A DNA stretch of 32,228 nt from the NCBI GenBank assembly GCA_003602535.1, contig QQSA01000097.1, positions 10,499 to 42,726 on the forward strand, in the 5' to 3' direction. The notes under the pieces are model-generated. The model ran no database searches, had not been told where the DNA came from, and was given only the letters and a program-made list of their open reading frames with translations. Shown here in pieces: positions 8,120-16,268 of this stretch. The stretch comes from Candidatus Poseidoniales archaeon (lineage in GTDB: Archaea > Thermoplasmatota > Poseidoniia > Poseidoniales > Poseidoniaceae). Numbering within the stretch: the first letter of the stretch is position 1; each line of letters begins with the position of its first letter. Position numbers and translations under genes: made by a program.

Positions 8120-9382
8120 ATGGCCAACTGGAGCGCAAAAAATCCATACATGTCTAAGATTACTGAATGTTACGTGTTAAACGGCGAAGGTTCGAAGAAA
8201 GAAACACGACATATTGTGTTTGATTTAGGCGATTCTGAATTGGATTACAAAGTTGGAGATGCATTAGGTGTTATCGCTGAGAATCCTGAAAATACCGTTG
8301 ACTTACTTATTGAAACAGCAGGTTGGGATAGTGACCATATGGTAACTACTCACAATGGTGAAAGGACAATCAAAGAAGCTTTGAAGAAAGATTTTGAAAT
8401 TCATAGAGTTAACAAAAAGTTCGTGAACTCTTTAACCGAGAAGGTTACTTCAAATGGAATGAGAATAACTGTAAAAATGATAGATAGATATCGTGAATCT
8501 GTTGCAGGAAGGGGTTCTGATTGGATAGACGTAGATTCATCAATGGAGCCAGAATTACTTCCTTCCATTCCGGGCGACGACCCTTTGGGTCGTGTTGAGA
8601 ATCTATCAACAGATGCTAAGGCTATGGAGGATTATATCTGGTCGCGTGATTACATCGATGTAATTCGAGACTTTGATGTAAGTTATACTCCTGAAGAGTT
8701 CTTGGAAGTAGTAGACAAACTCAAACCTCGACTTTACTCAATTGCAAGCAGTCATGACGCACATCCTGGTTTTGTCGAATTAACAGTAGGAATTGTGAGA
8801 TATTCGCATCATGGTAGAGAGCGAGGAGGCCTCTGTACCGTATACATGGCTGACGAGGTCGAAGTCAACAAAACAGATGTTGGTGTGTTTATGTCGCCAA
8901 CCAAGTCATTCGTTTTACCAGCTGATAAATCTACAGATATTATCATGGTTGGGCCAGGAACTGGAATTGCACCTTTCCGTGCATTCATGGAACAACGTGT
9001 ACACGATGGAGGAAATGGTAAGAATTGGCTATTCTTTGGAGATCAGTCTTCGAAGACAGAATTTTACTACAAAGACGAGATTGAAGGATGGCTTGATGAA
9101 GGCCATCTATACAGATTTACTACCGCTTGGTCAAGGGATCAAGAAGAAAAAATCTACGTCCAACATCGGTTAAAAGAATATGGTGCTGAAGTCTGGGAAT
9201 GGTTTGAAAGAGGAGCATATTTCTACATCTGTGGTGATAAGACATACATGGCTAAAGATGTTCATCGCGCTTTGATTGAAATTGCGATGGAGCATGGTGG
9301 AATGTCAGAAGACGATGCAACTCATTTCATTGAGAAGACAATGATGAGAGAAGAGAAGCGTTACTTACGAGACGTTTACTGA
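8120..9382 (+). CDS. FAD/NADPH-binding oxidoreductase, sulfite reductase flavoprotein alpha / ferredoxin-NADP reductase type, lacking a flavodoxin domain
   Basis: RLYSIASS FAD motif, RGGLCTVYMADEV, MVGPGTGIAPFRAFMEQR, FFGDQSSKTEFYYKDE, YFYICGDKTYMAKDVHRAL. Confidence 0.85.
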   Translation: MANWSAKNPYMSKITECYVLNGEGSKKETRHIVFDLGDSELDYKVGDALGVIAENPENTVDLLIETAGWDSDHMVTTHNGERTIKEALKKDFEIHRVNKKFVNSLTEKVTSNGMRITVKMIDRYRESVAGRGSDWIDVDSSMEPELLPSIPGDDPLGRVENLSTDAKAMEDYIWSRDYIDVIRDFDVSYTPEEFLEVVDKLKPRLYSIASSHDAHPGFVELTVGIVRYSHHGRERGGLCTVYMADEVEVNKTDVGVFMSPTKSFVLPADKSTDIIMVGPGTGIAPFRAFMEQRVHDGGNGKNWLFFGDQSSKTEFYYKDEIEGWLDEGHLYRFTTAWSRDQEEKIYVQHRLKEYGAEVWEWFERGAYFYICGDKTYMAKDVHRALIEIAMEHGGMSEDDATHFIEKTMMREEKRYLRDVY

Positions 9383-9913
9383 TTACGCTTCGCCTTCTGG
9401 TGGTGTTGGGACTTCAACTCCAGGTATGCCTAACTCGCGTGCTCGCTTGATCATGATTGTGGTCCACTTGGATTTTGGACCTGGGAATGCGATTAGATGA
9501 GTTGCATGTTCCAACATTTTGTCGCCCAGAGTTGGCGAAGCTTCCGGCCTTCCAGTATCTTCTAGACCTCTGCGAGGTTCATTCCATGCTTCTGAGAATA
9601 TAGCCATAGGAATTGCGTAATTATTCGCCCAACGTTCCGCTAAGTAATCGACGCCACTAGCTCCTCCAATGATGATCAAATCTGGATGAGCGTTCCATTT
9701 TATCCACTGCTCGAGCTGTTCTTCCAACCATTGATAATCATAGAATCTTGAATTACCGCATATTACCAAATTGATAACTTTACCATCTTGATTTAGGTCT
9801 CTGCCGGCCAATCGCTCGACTGTCGCTGCACCAGTGTTTGAATCATCGGCCATGGTTTCCAATTGACGGGGTATGCTATAAGGAGAACCCAAGAAATTCT
9901 TTATTTCATCCAT
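9383..9913 (-). CDS. SLOG-superfamily / DUF2493-like nucleotide-binding protein
   Basis: VINLVICGNSRFYDYQWLEEQLEQWI...PDLIIIGGASGVDYLAERWA...HLIAFPGPKSKWTTIMIKRARELGIPGVEV; start could be MDEIKN (9913) or MADDSN (9853). Confidence 0.65.
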   Translation of the reverse strand: MDEIKNFLGSPYSIPRQLETMADDSNTGAATVERLAGRDLNQDGKVINLVICGNSRFYDYQWLEEQLEQWIKWNAHPDLIIIGGASGVDYLAERWANNYAIPMAIFSEAWNEPRRGLEDTGRPEASPTLGDKMLEHATHLIAFPGPKSKWTTIMIKRARELGIPGVEVPTPPEGEA

Positions 9914-10012
9914 AAATAGTAACTTTGTTTCCGCTTTTCGGGGTAAAAAACTGCCATTTTGGACACCCAAGCGACCGCTTTCATCTTAGAATAGGTGTGG
10001 CTGGACACACCC

Positions 10013-11353
10013 ATGGGATTCAATCGAGTGCTGATTGCGAACCGTGGAGAAATAGCATTGAGAATACTTAGGACCCTTAGAGACATGGGTATTGAGGCAG
10101 CGATAATTCACGGCAGGGAGGACCGATTATCCTTGCCGGTAAGGATGGCTGATGTCGCTTATCCAATAATGCGCTCAAATCCTTTAGACTCATATTTGGA
10201 TATTGAAGCAGTAGTTCAAGCGGCTAAAGATTTGAATTGTGACGCCGTTCATCCGGGATACGGATTTTTGGCTGAGAACGCGCACTTTGTGAAGAGGCTT
10301 GAAGAAGAAGGGATAACTTTCATTGGACCTGCTGCTGAAGTAATCACTCTACTAGGTGATAAGATCGAAGCAAGAGCAGCAATGGAAGCAGCAGGTTTGC
10401 CTACAGCCAAAGGTAGTAGTGAGCCTATATCCTCTGCCGAAGTCGCAAGTAAAATCGCAGATGAAATCGGATATCCAGTAATTATCAAGGCCGCTGCAGG
10501 TGGCGGAGGAATTGGAATGCAAATCGTCAATGAAGAAAGCGAATTCGAAAGCGCTCTCAAACTTTGTCAAAGTCGTGCAAAATCTGCATTTGGTGATGAC
10601 AGAGTATTCGTTGAGAAATATATTGAAGGCGCTCAACATGTTGAATTCCAAGTACTCGGAGATGGTAAGAATGCAATACATTTCGGAGAAAGGTTTTGCT
10701 CGATTCAACGTCGACATCAGAAGCTTGTTGAAGAAGGTCCGTGGCTAAGTGATGAGAAGCGTGCTGAAGTTGGTGCTTTGGTATGTGCGGGTGCAGAGTC
10801 AGTAGGATACAAGGGGCTAGCAACATTCGAATTCTTGCGTGATAAGAATGGCGACTTTTACTTCTTGGAGGTTAATCCTCGTGTGCAAGTAGAACACACA
10901 GTTACTGAGTTAATCACAGGTCATAATCTAGTTGAATTGGGAATCAGAGTAGCTCAAGGCGAAAGTCTACCTCTTACTCAAGATGAAATAAAGATAAGAG
11001 GTCATGCAATTCAATGTAGATTGAATGCTGAAGATACTACAAATTTCGTCCCCTCTCCTGGACGACTTTGGGAATGTCATTTCCCATCTGGTTTCGGAAT
11101 TCGTTGCGACACTCATGCCCATCCTGGATATGAGATGCCTGGCTGTTTTGACAGTTTGTTGGCCAAATTGCTCGTATGGGGCTCAGACAGAGAATCTGCT
11201 ATATGTAGAATGAGAACAGCATTGGATGAAACAATAATCACTGGAGTCGATCATCTGATACCTCTTCATCGTAGAATTATGGATGAAGAAGATTTCCAAG
11301 CAGGGGATATTACGATAGCATATATCGATGAACATCAAGACTTGTTGGGATGA
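10013..11353 (+). CDS. accC: Biotin carboxylase subunit of acetyl-/propionyl-CoA carboxylase
   Basis: MGFNRVLIANRGEIALRILRTLRDMG, HPGYGFLAENAHF, IIKAAAGGGGIGMQIV, CSIQRRHQKLVEEGP, FLEVNPRVQVEHTVTELITG. Confidence 0.92.
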   Translation: MGFNRVLIANRGEIALRILRTLRDMGIEAAIIHGREDRLSLPVRMADVAYPIMRSNPLDSYLDIEAVVQAAKDLNCDAVHPGYGFLAENAHFVKRLEEEGITFIGPAAEVITLLGDKIEARAAMEAAGLPTAKGSSEPISSAEVASKIADEIGYPVIIKAAAGGGGIGMQIVNEESEFESALKLCQSRAKSAFGDDRVFVEKYIEGAQHVEFQVLGDGKNAIHFGERFCSIQRRHQKLVEEGPWLSDEKRAEVGALVCAGAESVGYKGLATFEFLRDKNGDFYFLEVNPRVQVEHTVTELITGHNLVELGIRVAQGESLPLTQDEIKIRGHAIQCRLNAEDTTNFVPSPGRLWECHFPSGFGIRCDTHAHPGYEMPGCFDSLLAKLLVWGSDRESAICRMRTALDETIITGVDHLIPLHRRIMDEEDFQAGDITIAYIDEHQDLLG

Positions 11354-12285
11354 TTGAAATGGATGTCCTAATCGTTGGCAGCCTAGCCTACGATTCTTTA
11401 GAAACTCCCTCTGGATCGAGGGATGATGAGCTAGGAGGTTCAGCATCATATGGTGGATTTTCAGCGGCTTTTCACATGAGTAGGTTACAGGGAAAAGGAG
11501 TTTCATTAGTAGGTGTTATTGGAAATGATTTCCAATCAGAACATCTTGATTGGTACAAAAATGCAGGTCTCGATATAACGGGAATAGAATCCAGCGATGG
11601 TGATACATTCAGGTGGAAAGGGTCGTATCTTGGAGATATGTCTGAAGCAATAACTCATGAAACTCATCTCAATGTTTTCGAGCATTTTCAACCCAAAGTC
11701 CCGGCTATCCTATCCTCTCCTAAAGTACTGATGTGTGCAAATTTACATCCTGCTTTACAATCATCTGTACTTTCTCAAACAAATGCTCAAAGATTGACAA
11801 TTCTAGATTCGATGAATCTGTGGATTAATATTGCTCATGATGAGCTGCTTAATGTTATGAAAATGGTAGATGTCGTAGTGTTGAATGACGGAGAAGTACG
11901 AATGTTAGCATCGGATGATAACTTGATTCGTGCAGCGAATAATGTTCTGGATCTAATGGGAGGCGGCATATTAGTGGTGAAGAGAGGAGAACATGGTGTT
12001 CTGGCTTTACATCCTGATGGGATGATTTCCATGCCAGCATATCCAACTCTCAACATAACCGATCCGACCGGATGTGGGGATTCATTTGCTGGAGCAATGG
12101 CCATGTTTTTGTCTCAAAATGATGGTTCAGTTACCTATGATGAATTAGCAGAAGCTTTAGTCCATGCAACAGTTACAGCATCTTTCACAATCGAAACGTT
12201 TGGCACTGAAAGAATTAGGAATCTAACCGTTGTTGAATATGATGAGAGATTAAATGATTTCAGAAGAATATCTCGAACTTCTTAA
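11350..12285 (+). CDS. PfkB-family carbohydrate/nucleoside kinase
   Basis: VLIVGSLAYDSL..., GGSASYGGFSAA, ILVVKRGEHGVLAL, C-terminal ITDPTGCGDSFAGAMAMFL. ATGA overlap with accC. Confidence 0.88.
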   Translation: MIEMDVLIVGSLAYDSLETPSGSRDDELGGSASYGGFSAAFHMSRLQGKGVSLVGVIGNDFQSEHLDWYKNAGLDITGIESSDGDTFRWKGSYLGDMSEAITHETHLNVFEHFQPKVPAILSSPKVLMCANLHPALQSSVLSQTNAQRLTILDSMNLWINIAHDELLNVMKMVDVVVLNDGEVRMLASDDNLIRAANNVLDLMGGGILVVKRGEHGVLALHPDGMISMPAYPTLNITDPTGCGDSFAGAMAMFLSQNDGSVTYDELAEALVHATVTASFTIETFGTERIRNLTVVEYDERLNDFRRISRTS

Positions 12286-12324
12286 TTGCAGCATGCTCAA
12301 GAACAGGGCTTATCTCGCAGAGGT

Positions 12325-13344
12325 ATGACCGTACTCAATATCGCGATGGTTGGTAGTGATGACTTGGCGAAATCCATTGCCAAGGCTACGGACCAGAGAG
12401 ATGTTCACACCTATGTCAACAAAGAATCTGGGCCTGACGGAGCTCGAATTCTGTCGATTATTCGTCCAGCAAAAATGCCTGAAAGAATCCGACCATTCTT
12501 CAATTCATTGTGTGCAGCTAGAGTTGGATTAATCGAAGTTACAGGTGTCGATGCAACATTTGGAGAAGTCCTAGTTGGCTTTGCTTCAGCAGGTATAGAA
12601 AAAGGAATTTTTGTTATCAACCCAGCAGACGGTGAGTGGATTGATGAAGATCAAGTGAAGGGTTTCATGGTTCAAGCAGGGCTTTCCGGATGGAGGCAAT
12701 GTAGTACTGATGGAATTGAATTAAGAGAATCTCTCTACGGATTGATGGATGAAATTTCTGGAGATTTAGAATCTGCAAAGAAAGAACCACTAGTCGTTCC
12801 AATCGATCAGCATTTCAACGTCAAAGGAATCGGGTTAGTTGCTATTGGATATGTTCAAGCAGGTTCAGTATCAGTTCATGACGACCTACATCTCCTTCCT
12901 GCAGAAGGGCCAGGGACAGTCAAAAGCCTACAGGTTATGGATGATGATGTAGAAGAAGCGGTAGCAGGAGACCGTGTTGGGATTGCATTACGAAATACCA
13001 AGGAAGAACATTTGACTGGAGGTTCTCTTGTAATCCATCCAGCAGTTGAAGATAAGAACAAGGGAATTTCAATTCCTCTGTCTGTTGAAAAACACGAAAA
13101 GAGCTCACTTGATTTGTCAATTTCTCCTTTCCAAAAGCGAGTTTTAGCAGTTGGGGATGTAGTTCATGCCAGCGTTGATTTGCAATTTGTAGTCGGGCGT
13201 GTTGAAACGATTGATTCAGGACTTGAAGTGACCTGGGAATCACCGTTATTTATCCGCAAAGAAAACCCTCCTACTGTAATCATCGCTCAACTCGATTCTA
13301 AACCTAGAATTATGGGAAGTGCAAAACTCTCTCGGCTGAACTAA
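12325..13344 (+). CDS. EF-Tu/SelB-like translation-factor paralog with degenerate G domain
   Basis: Domain II/III-like region (VPIDQHFNVKGIGLVAIGYVQAGSVSVHDDLHLLPAEGPGTVKSLQVMDDDVEEAVAGDRVGIALRN); N-terminal P-loop replaced by MVGSDDLAKSIAKATDQRD. Confidence 0.7.
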   Translation: MTVLNIAMVGSDDLAKSIAKATDQRDVHTYVNKESGPDGARILSIIRPAKMPERIRPFFNSLCAARVGLIEVTGVDATFGEVLVGFASAGIEKGIFVINPADGEWIDEDQVKGFMVQAGLSGWRQCSTDGIELRESLYGLMDEISGDLESAKKEPLVVPIDQHFNVKGIGLVAIGYVQAGSVSVHDDLHLLPAEGPGTVKSLQVMDDDVEEAVAGDRVGIALRNTKEEHLTGGSLVIHPAVEDKNKGISIPLSVEKHEKSSLDLSISPFQKRVLAVGDVVHASVDLQFVVGRVETIDSGLEVTWESPLFIRKENPPTVIIAQLDSKPRIMGSAKLSRLN

Positions 13345-13359
13345 ACTACTCTCAAGAAC

Positions 13360-13379
13360 GGCCCCCCTTAGGGGGGGCC
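13360..13379. terminator. GC hairpin GGCCCCCC-TTA-GGGGGGGCC (terminator-like or processing hairpin)
   Basis: Perfect 8-bp inverted repeat 16 nt after a stop codon; core shared with the hairpin at 16178. Confidence 0.5.
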
Positions 13380-13392
13380 AAACGGTGGATTC

Positions 13393-13407
13393 ATAACCTC
13401 GGGTTAT
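13393..13407. repeat. Second small hairpin ATAACC-TCG-GGTTAT
   Basis: Perfect 6-bp inverted repeat 16 nt upstream of the ATG at 13424. Confidence 0.35.
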
Positions 13408-13423
13408 CGTTCGGCGGTTCGGG

Positions 13424-14950
13424 ATGCTTATGGACACGAAGCCAGAGGGGCTCAGTGTCATAGGAGAGGGGATAAAATTCCGCTCCTTGTCACTGGAAGG
13501 AGTTCGCGGTAAGGTAAGAGCTACCTTAACCGAGAGACAGGTCTCCTTTGAGTCACGTTCTGGACACGCTCTCGACATCAGGTTAGATGCGATTCAGAGG
13601 GTTCATCATCATAACACAACATTAGTCCCCGGATGGCTTGCAGTAGTCGGATGTATCATGATTTGGATCGCTTGGAGAGGAGTTACTGGAAAATTACAGG
13701 CTTTGATTGGAGCAGCAGGTATTGTCATGGCTGCAGGACATTACATCACTCGCAGGCCTACTTTGACAATTGACACAAAGGCTGATGATTGCCATACAGT
13801 ATTCGGCCCAGATCTAGCCATGATGAGACTATGTTCTCTAATTCAGAGATTGCAGAATGGAATGTCATTGAGCGACGCTAAATTTAGTGTCGATTCTATG
13901 GTCAGCGACTCTGAGTATCCAAGGCATGAATCAGTACAAGAACTCGAACTAATACCTGAACCAGTAGAAGTTTTCCCTTCGGCAGTAATTAGCCACTTTA
14001 TCGATTCTATGGAATCGAGTGATGATGAGGAGGCTTTGGATGCGGAAATCGTTAGTCCAGCAGTTGTAATAGAAGATTTAGATTTGCCAATATGGCCTGA
14101 TGAGGAAGAAGAGCAGGTTCCGCAACAACAAATTTCTCCAGGGTTAATCGCTCGCTCAAATTCTAATTTATTTACTCAAAGAAACAATGTGATGCAGCAT
14201 GGCTGGCAACCCCCCGAACCTCAACCTGCTTACAACGAAGTTCACAGAAGCAATCATGTTGGGCCATCTTATGAAATGATTAAACAACAAAATCACAATC
14301 ACGGATATGGATACCCGGTACAAAACCCTCAGCCTACTCCAATTCCTACCGAGTTCCTCCCATCATTCGTCGGAGCAAATGGCGTACATATCCCATCATC
14401 TAATCAACATGTATTCACATCTCCGGATTCTCCTTTACAGCCTCCTGAAGAAGAAGCTCCTACACAATCACTTGTTGCATCCGCTAGGAGGGATGTTCCA
14501 TTGGAAGCTGAAGTCGTTCCTGAAGATTCAGAAACTCCAAAGGATCGATATCCTCACATTAGCAAATTATCATCGAAGCCTAGGAATCGTAGAATTACAA
14601 CTCGCAAGGGCAGGAGTTCTAGACTTAGGGGTAAATCAGTCATTGCTGAATTAGTAAGCCCACTTAGTCGCGCAGGAACACTTTCCAAGAAATTGTTCCG
14701 ACGTAAATCTAGAACTGTAGATGCATTGCGTATTCAAGCAGAGAATACAAGACAATCCCAGGTGGCTAGTTCAATTCAAAATCTCGCTAAAAGTAATGGT
14801 GGTGATGTTAGCGACGAAGAAGTAAACGAGATGATGGCTCACCTCCCACCTAAACCTGTTATTCCATCGAGTTTCGACGATTTGGTCAGTTCTGAATCTA
14901 AATCAAAGTCTTCAGAAGACGTTTCATTAATTCCAAGAATAGATGAATGA
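13424..14950 (+). CDS. Membrane-anchored protein with PH-like N-terminal domain and long disordered cytoplasmic tail
   Basis: LEGVRGKVRATLTERQVSFESRSGHALDIRLDAIQRVHHHN followed by two hydrophobic helices (GWLAVVGCIMIWIAWRG, LIGAAGIVMAAGHYI), then about 330 aa of low-complexity P/Q/S/E-rich sequence. Confidence 0.6.
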   Translation: MLMDTKPEGLSVIGEGIKFRSLSLEGVRGKVRATLTERQVSFESRSGHALDIRLDAIQRVHHHNTTLVPGWLAVVGCIMIWIAWRGVTGKLQALIGAAGIVMAAGHYITRRPTLTIDTKADDCHTVFGPDLAMMRLCSLIQRLQNGMSLSDAKFSVDSMVSDSEYPRHESVQELELIPEPVEVFPSAVISHFIDSMESSDDEEALDAEIVSPAVVIEDLDLPIWPDEEEEQVPQQQISPGLIARSNSNLFTQRNNVMQHGWQPPEPQPAYNEVHRSNHVGPSYEMIKQQNHNHGYGYPVQNPQPTPIPTEFLPSFVGANGVHIPSSNQHVFTSPDSPLQPPEEEAPTQSLVASARRDVPLEAEVVPEDSETPKDRYPHISKLSSKPRNRRITTRKGRSSRLRGKSVIAELVSPLSRAGTLSKKLFRRKSRTVDALRIQAENTRQSQVASSIQNLAKSNGGDVSDEEVNEMMAHLPPKPVIPSSFDDLVSSESKSKSSEDVSLIPRIDE

Positions 14951-14951
14951 A

Positions 14952-15413
14952 TCAACGCTTTCTTTGCGATAACATGTGTGCTTTAATCGCCTTTGCGGCT
15001 TCCCAATCAGTGGTCTCTTCTTCAGTTTCCGGTACAAATTGAGGAATCGGAATTGGTCGCATCATCGAATCGATTGCAACCATGAAGAAGTAGCCTTCAC
15101 AAATCTCAGTTTTTGTCCAATCAGATTTATTCATGGCCCATGCAGTAACTTTAGCACATGCAGTGCGATTTGATGTGTAGACAATTCTTGCTGTGACTTC
15201 GATAAGATCTCCTTGTCTAGCGGGTGCTTTGAATTCGAGAGTATCTATCGAGATTGTAACAAATTCTCGATGTGCAAATTTTGCACAAACAATTCCAGCG
15301 GCTTTATCCATCAATGATAGAAGCCTGCCTCCAAATAGGGTATTGTATGAATTTGTATCTTGTGGAAACACTTCTTCGATTAGTGTGACCGGCTCCGTAC
15401 TAAATGGTTCCAT
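14952..15413 (-). CDS. Acyl-CoA thioesterase, hotdog fold
   Basis: VFPQDTNSYNTLFGGRLLSLMDKAAGIVCAKFAHREFVTISIDTLEFKAPARQGDLIEVTARIVYTSNRTA matches YciA/ACOT-type thioesterases. Confidence 0.88.
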   Translation of the reverse strand: MEPFSTEPVTLIEEVFPQDTNSYNTLFGGRLLSLMDKAAGIVCAKFAHREFVTISIDTLEFKAPARQGDLIEVTARIVYTSNRTACAKVTAWAMNKSDWTKTEICEGYFFMVAIDSMMRPIPIPQFVPETEEETTDWEAAKAIKAHMLSQRKR

Positions 15414-15505
15414 GACCAATGGGAAAAGCCTCCACATCTTCAATCCATGTACTAAACCCCCACTCAATGTGAGATTTGATGAAGTATGGATTCTGCCAGA
15501 GATTC

Positions 15506-16171
15506 ATGGCGGGGAATTGTGTAGCACTCGTCAGTGGTGGAATAGACTCTCCTGTGGCAGTTGCAAGAATGTTGATGCAAGGATGGAAAATTTACCCACT
15601 ACACGCATCACAAGAGCTGATAACGGGCCCAAATGCAGAAAAGAAAACTATCGCATTACTCCGCCATTTTCTAGAGATGGATGGGCCGCTTGGAGAAGCT
15701 GCTAGAGAAAACCTTTCGCGTGAATTAATCGTGGTTCCCGTGGCAGAACAATTATCTCTTTTTACAGAAAAATGGAATCACACAGAATATTTCATCCATA
15801 TGAAGAGATTATTCAATGCTATAGCAACTATTAGAGGTGCTCAAGTTGATGCTACACATGTATTGACTGGAGAAAACTTGGGTCAGGTTTCTAGTCAAAC
15901 ACTAGGTAATTTGGGAGGTGTTGAAATCGCAACACCATTACTTCCTCTTAGACCATTATTGGCATTTGATAAAGTGACAATTATGACAATGGCCCGTAAG
16001 TTAGGAACATTACCGATCAGTGAAGGGCCAGAGGTCTGCGATGCTTTGGGTCCAAGTAAACCAACGACTGTTGCAAATAAAGAATGGTTAGAACAATCAG
16101 AGGAAAGGGCCGGTGGTTTGCACAACCTTGCTGCTACTAGTTTTTCTCAGCTCAGAATAGTGAATCTTTGA
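15506..16171 (+). CDS. ThiI-like PP-loop ATPase domain protein without N-terminal THUMP domain
   Basis: CVALVSGGIDSPVAVARMLMQGW PP-loop; THVLTGENLGQVSSQTLGNLGGVE and PLLAFDKVTIMTMARKLGT typical of the ThiI AANH domain. Confidence 0.8.
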   Translation: MAGNCVALVSGGIDSPVAVARMLMQGWKIYPLHASQELITGPNAEKKTIALLRHFLEMDGPLGEAARENLSRELIVVPVAEQLSLFTEKWNHTEYFIHMKRLFNAIATIRGAQVDATHVLTGENLGQVSSQTLGNLGGVEIATPLLPLRPLLAFDKVTIMTMARKLGTLPISEGPEVCDALGPSKPTTVANKEWLEQSEERAGGLHNLAATSFSQLRIVNL

Positions 16172-16177
16172 GACAAC

Positions 16178-16205
16178 CGGGTCCCCCCCTTAGGGGGGGT
16201 ACCCG
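16178..16205. terminator. GC hairpin CGGGT-CCCCCCC-TTA-GGGGGGG-T-ACCCG
   Basis: 12-bp stem with one bulge, 7 nt after a stop codon; same CCCCCCTTAGGGGGG core as 13360-13379. Confidence 0.5.
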
Positions 16206-16268
16206 TAGACACTTCCCCGTCGGTCTTTTATGTCAGACTAAACTGGAGGAGGAGAGAGGGTGGCCCCA

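Noticed and set aside
15193-15705. 170-aa plus-strand ORF overlapping thioesterase and ThiI-like genes
   Set aside because: Out of frame with both recognised proteins and no domain signal.
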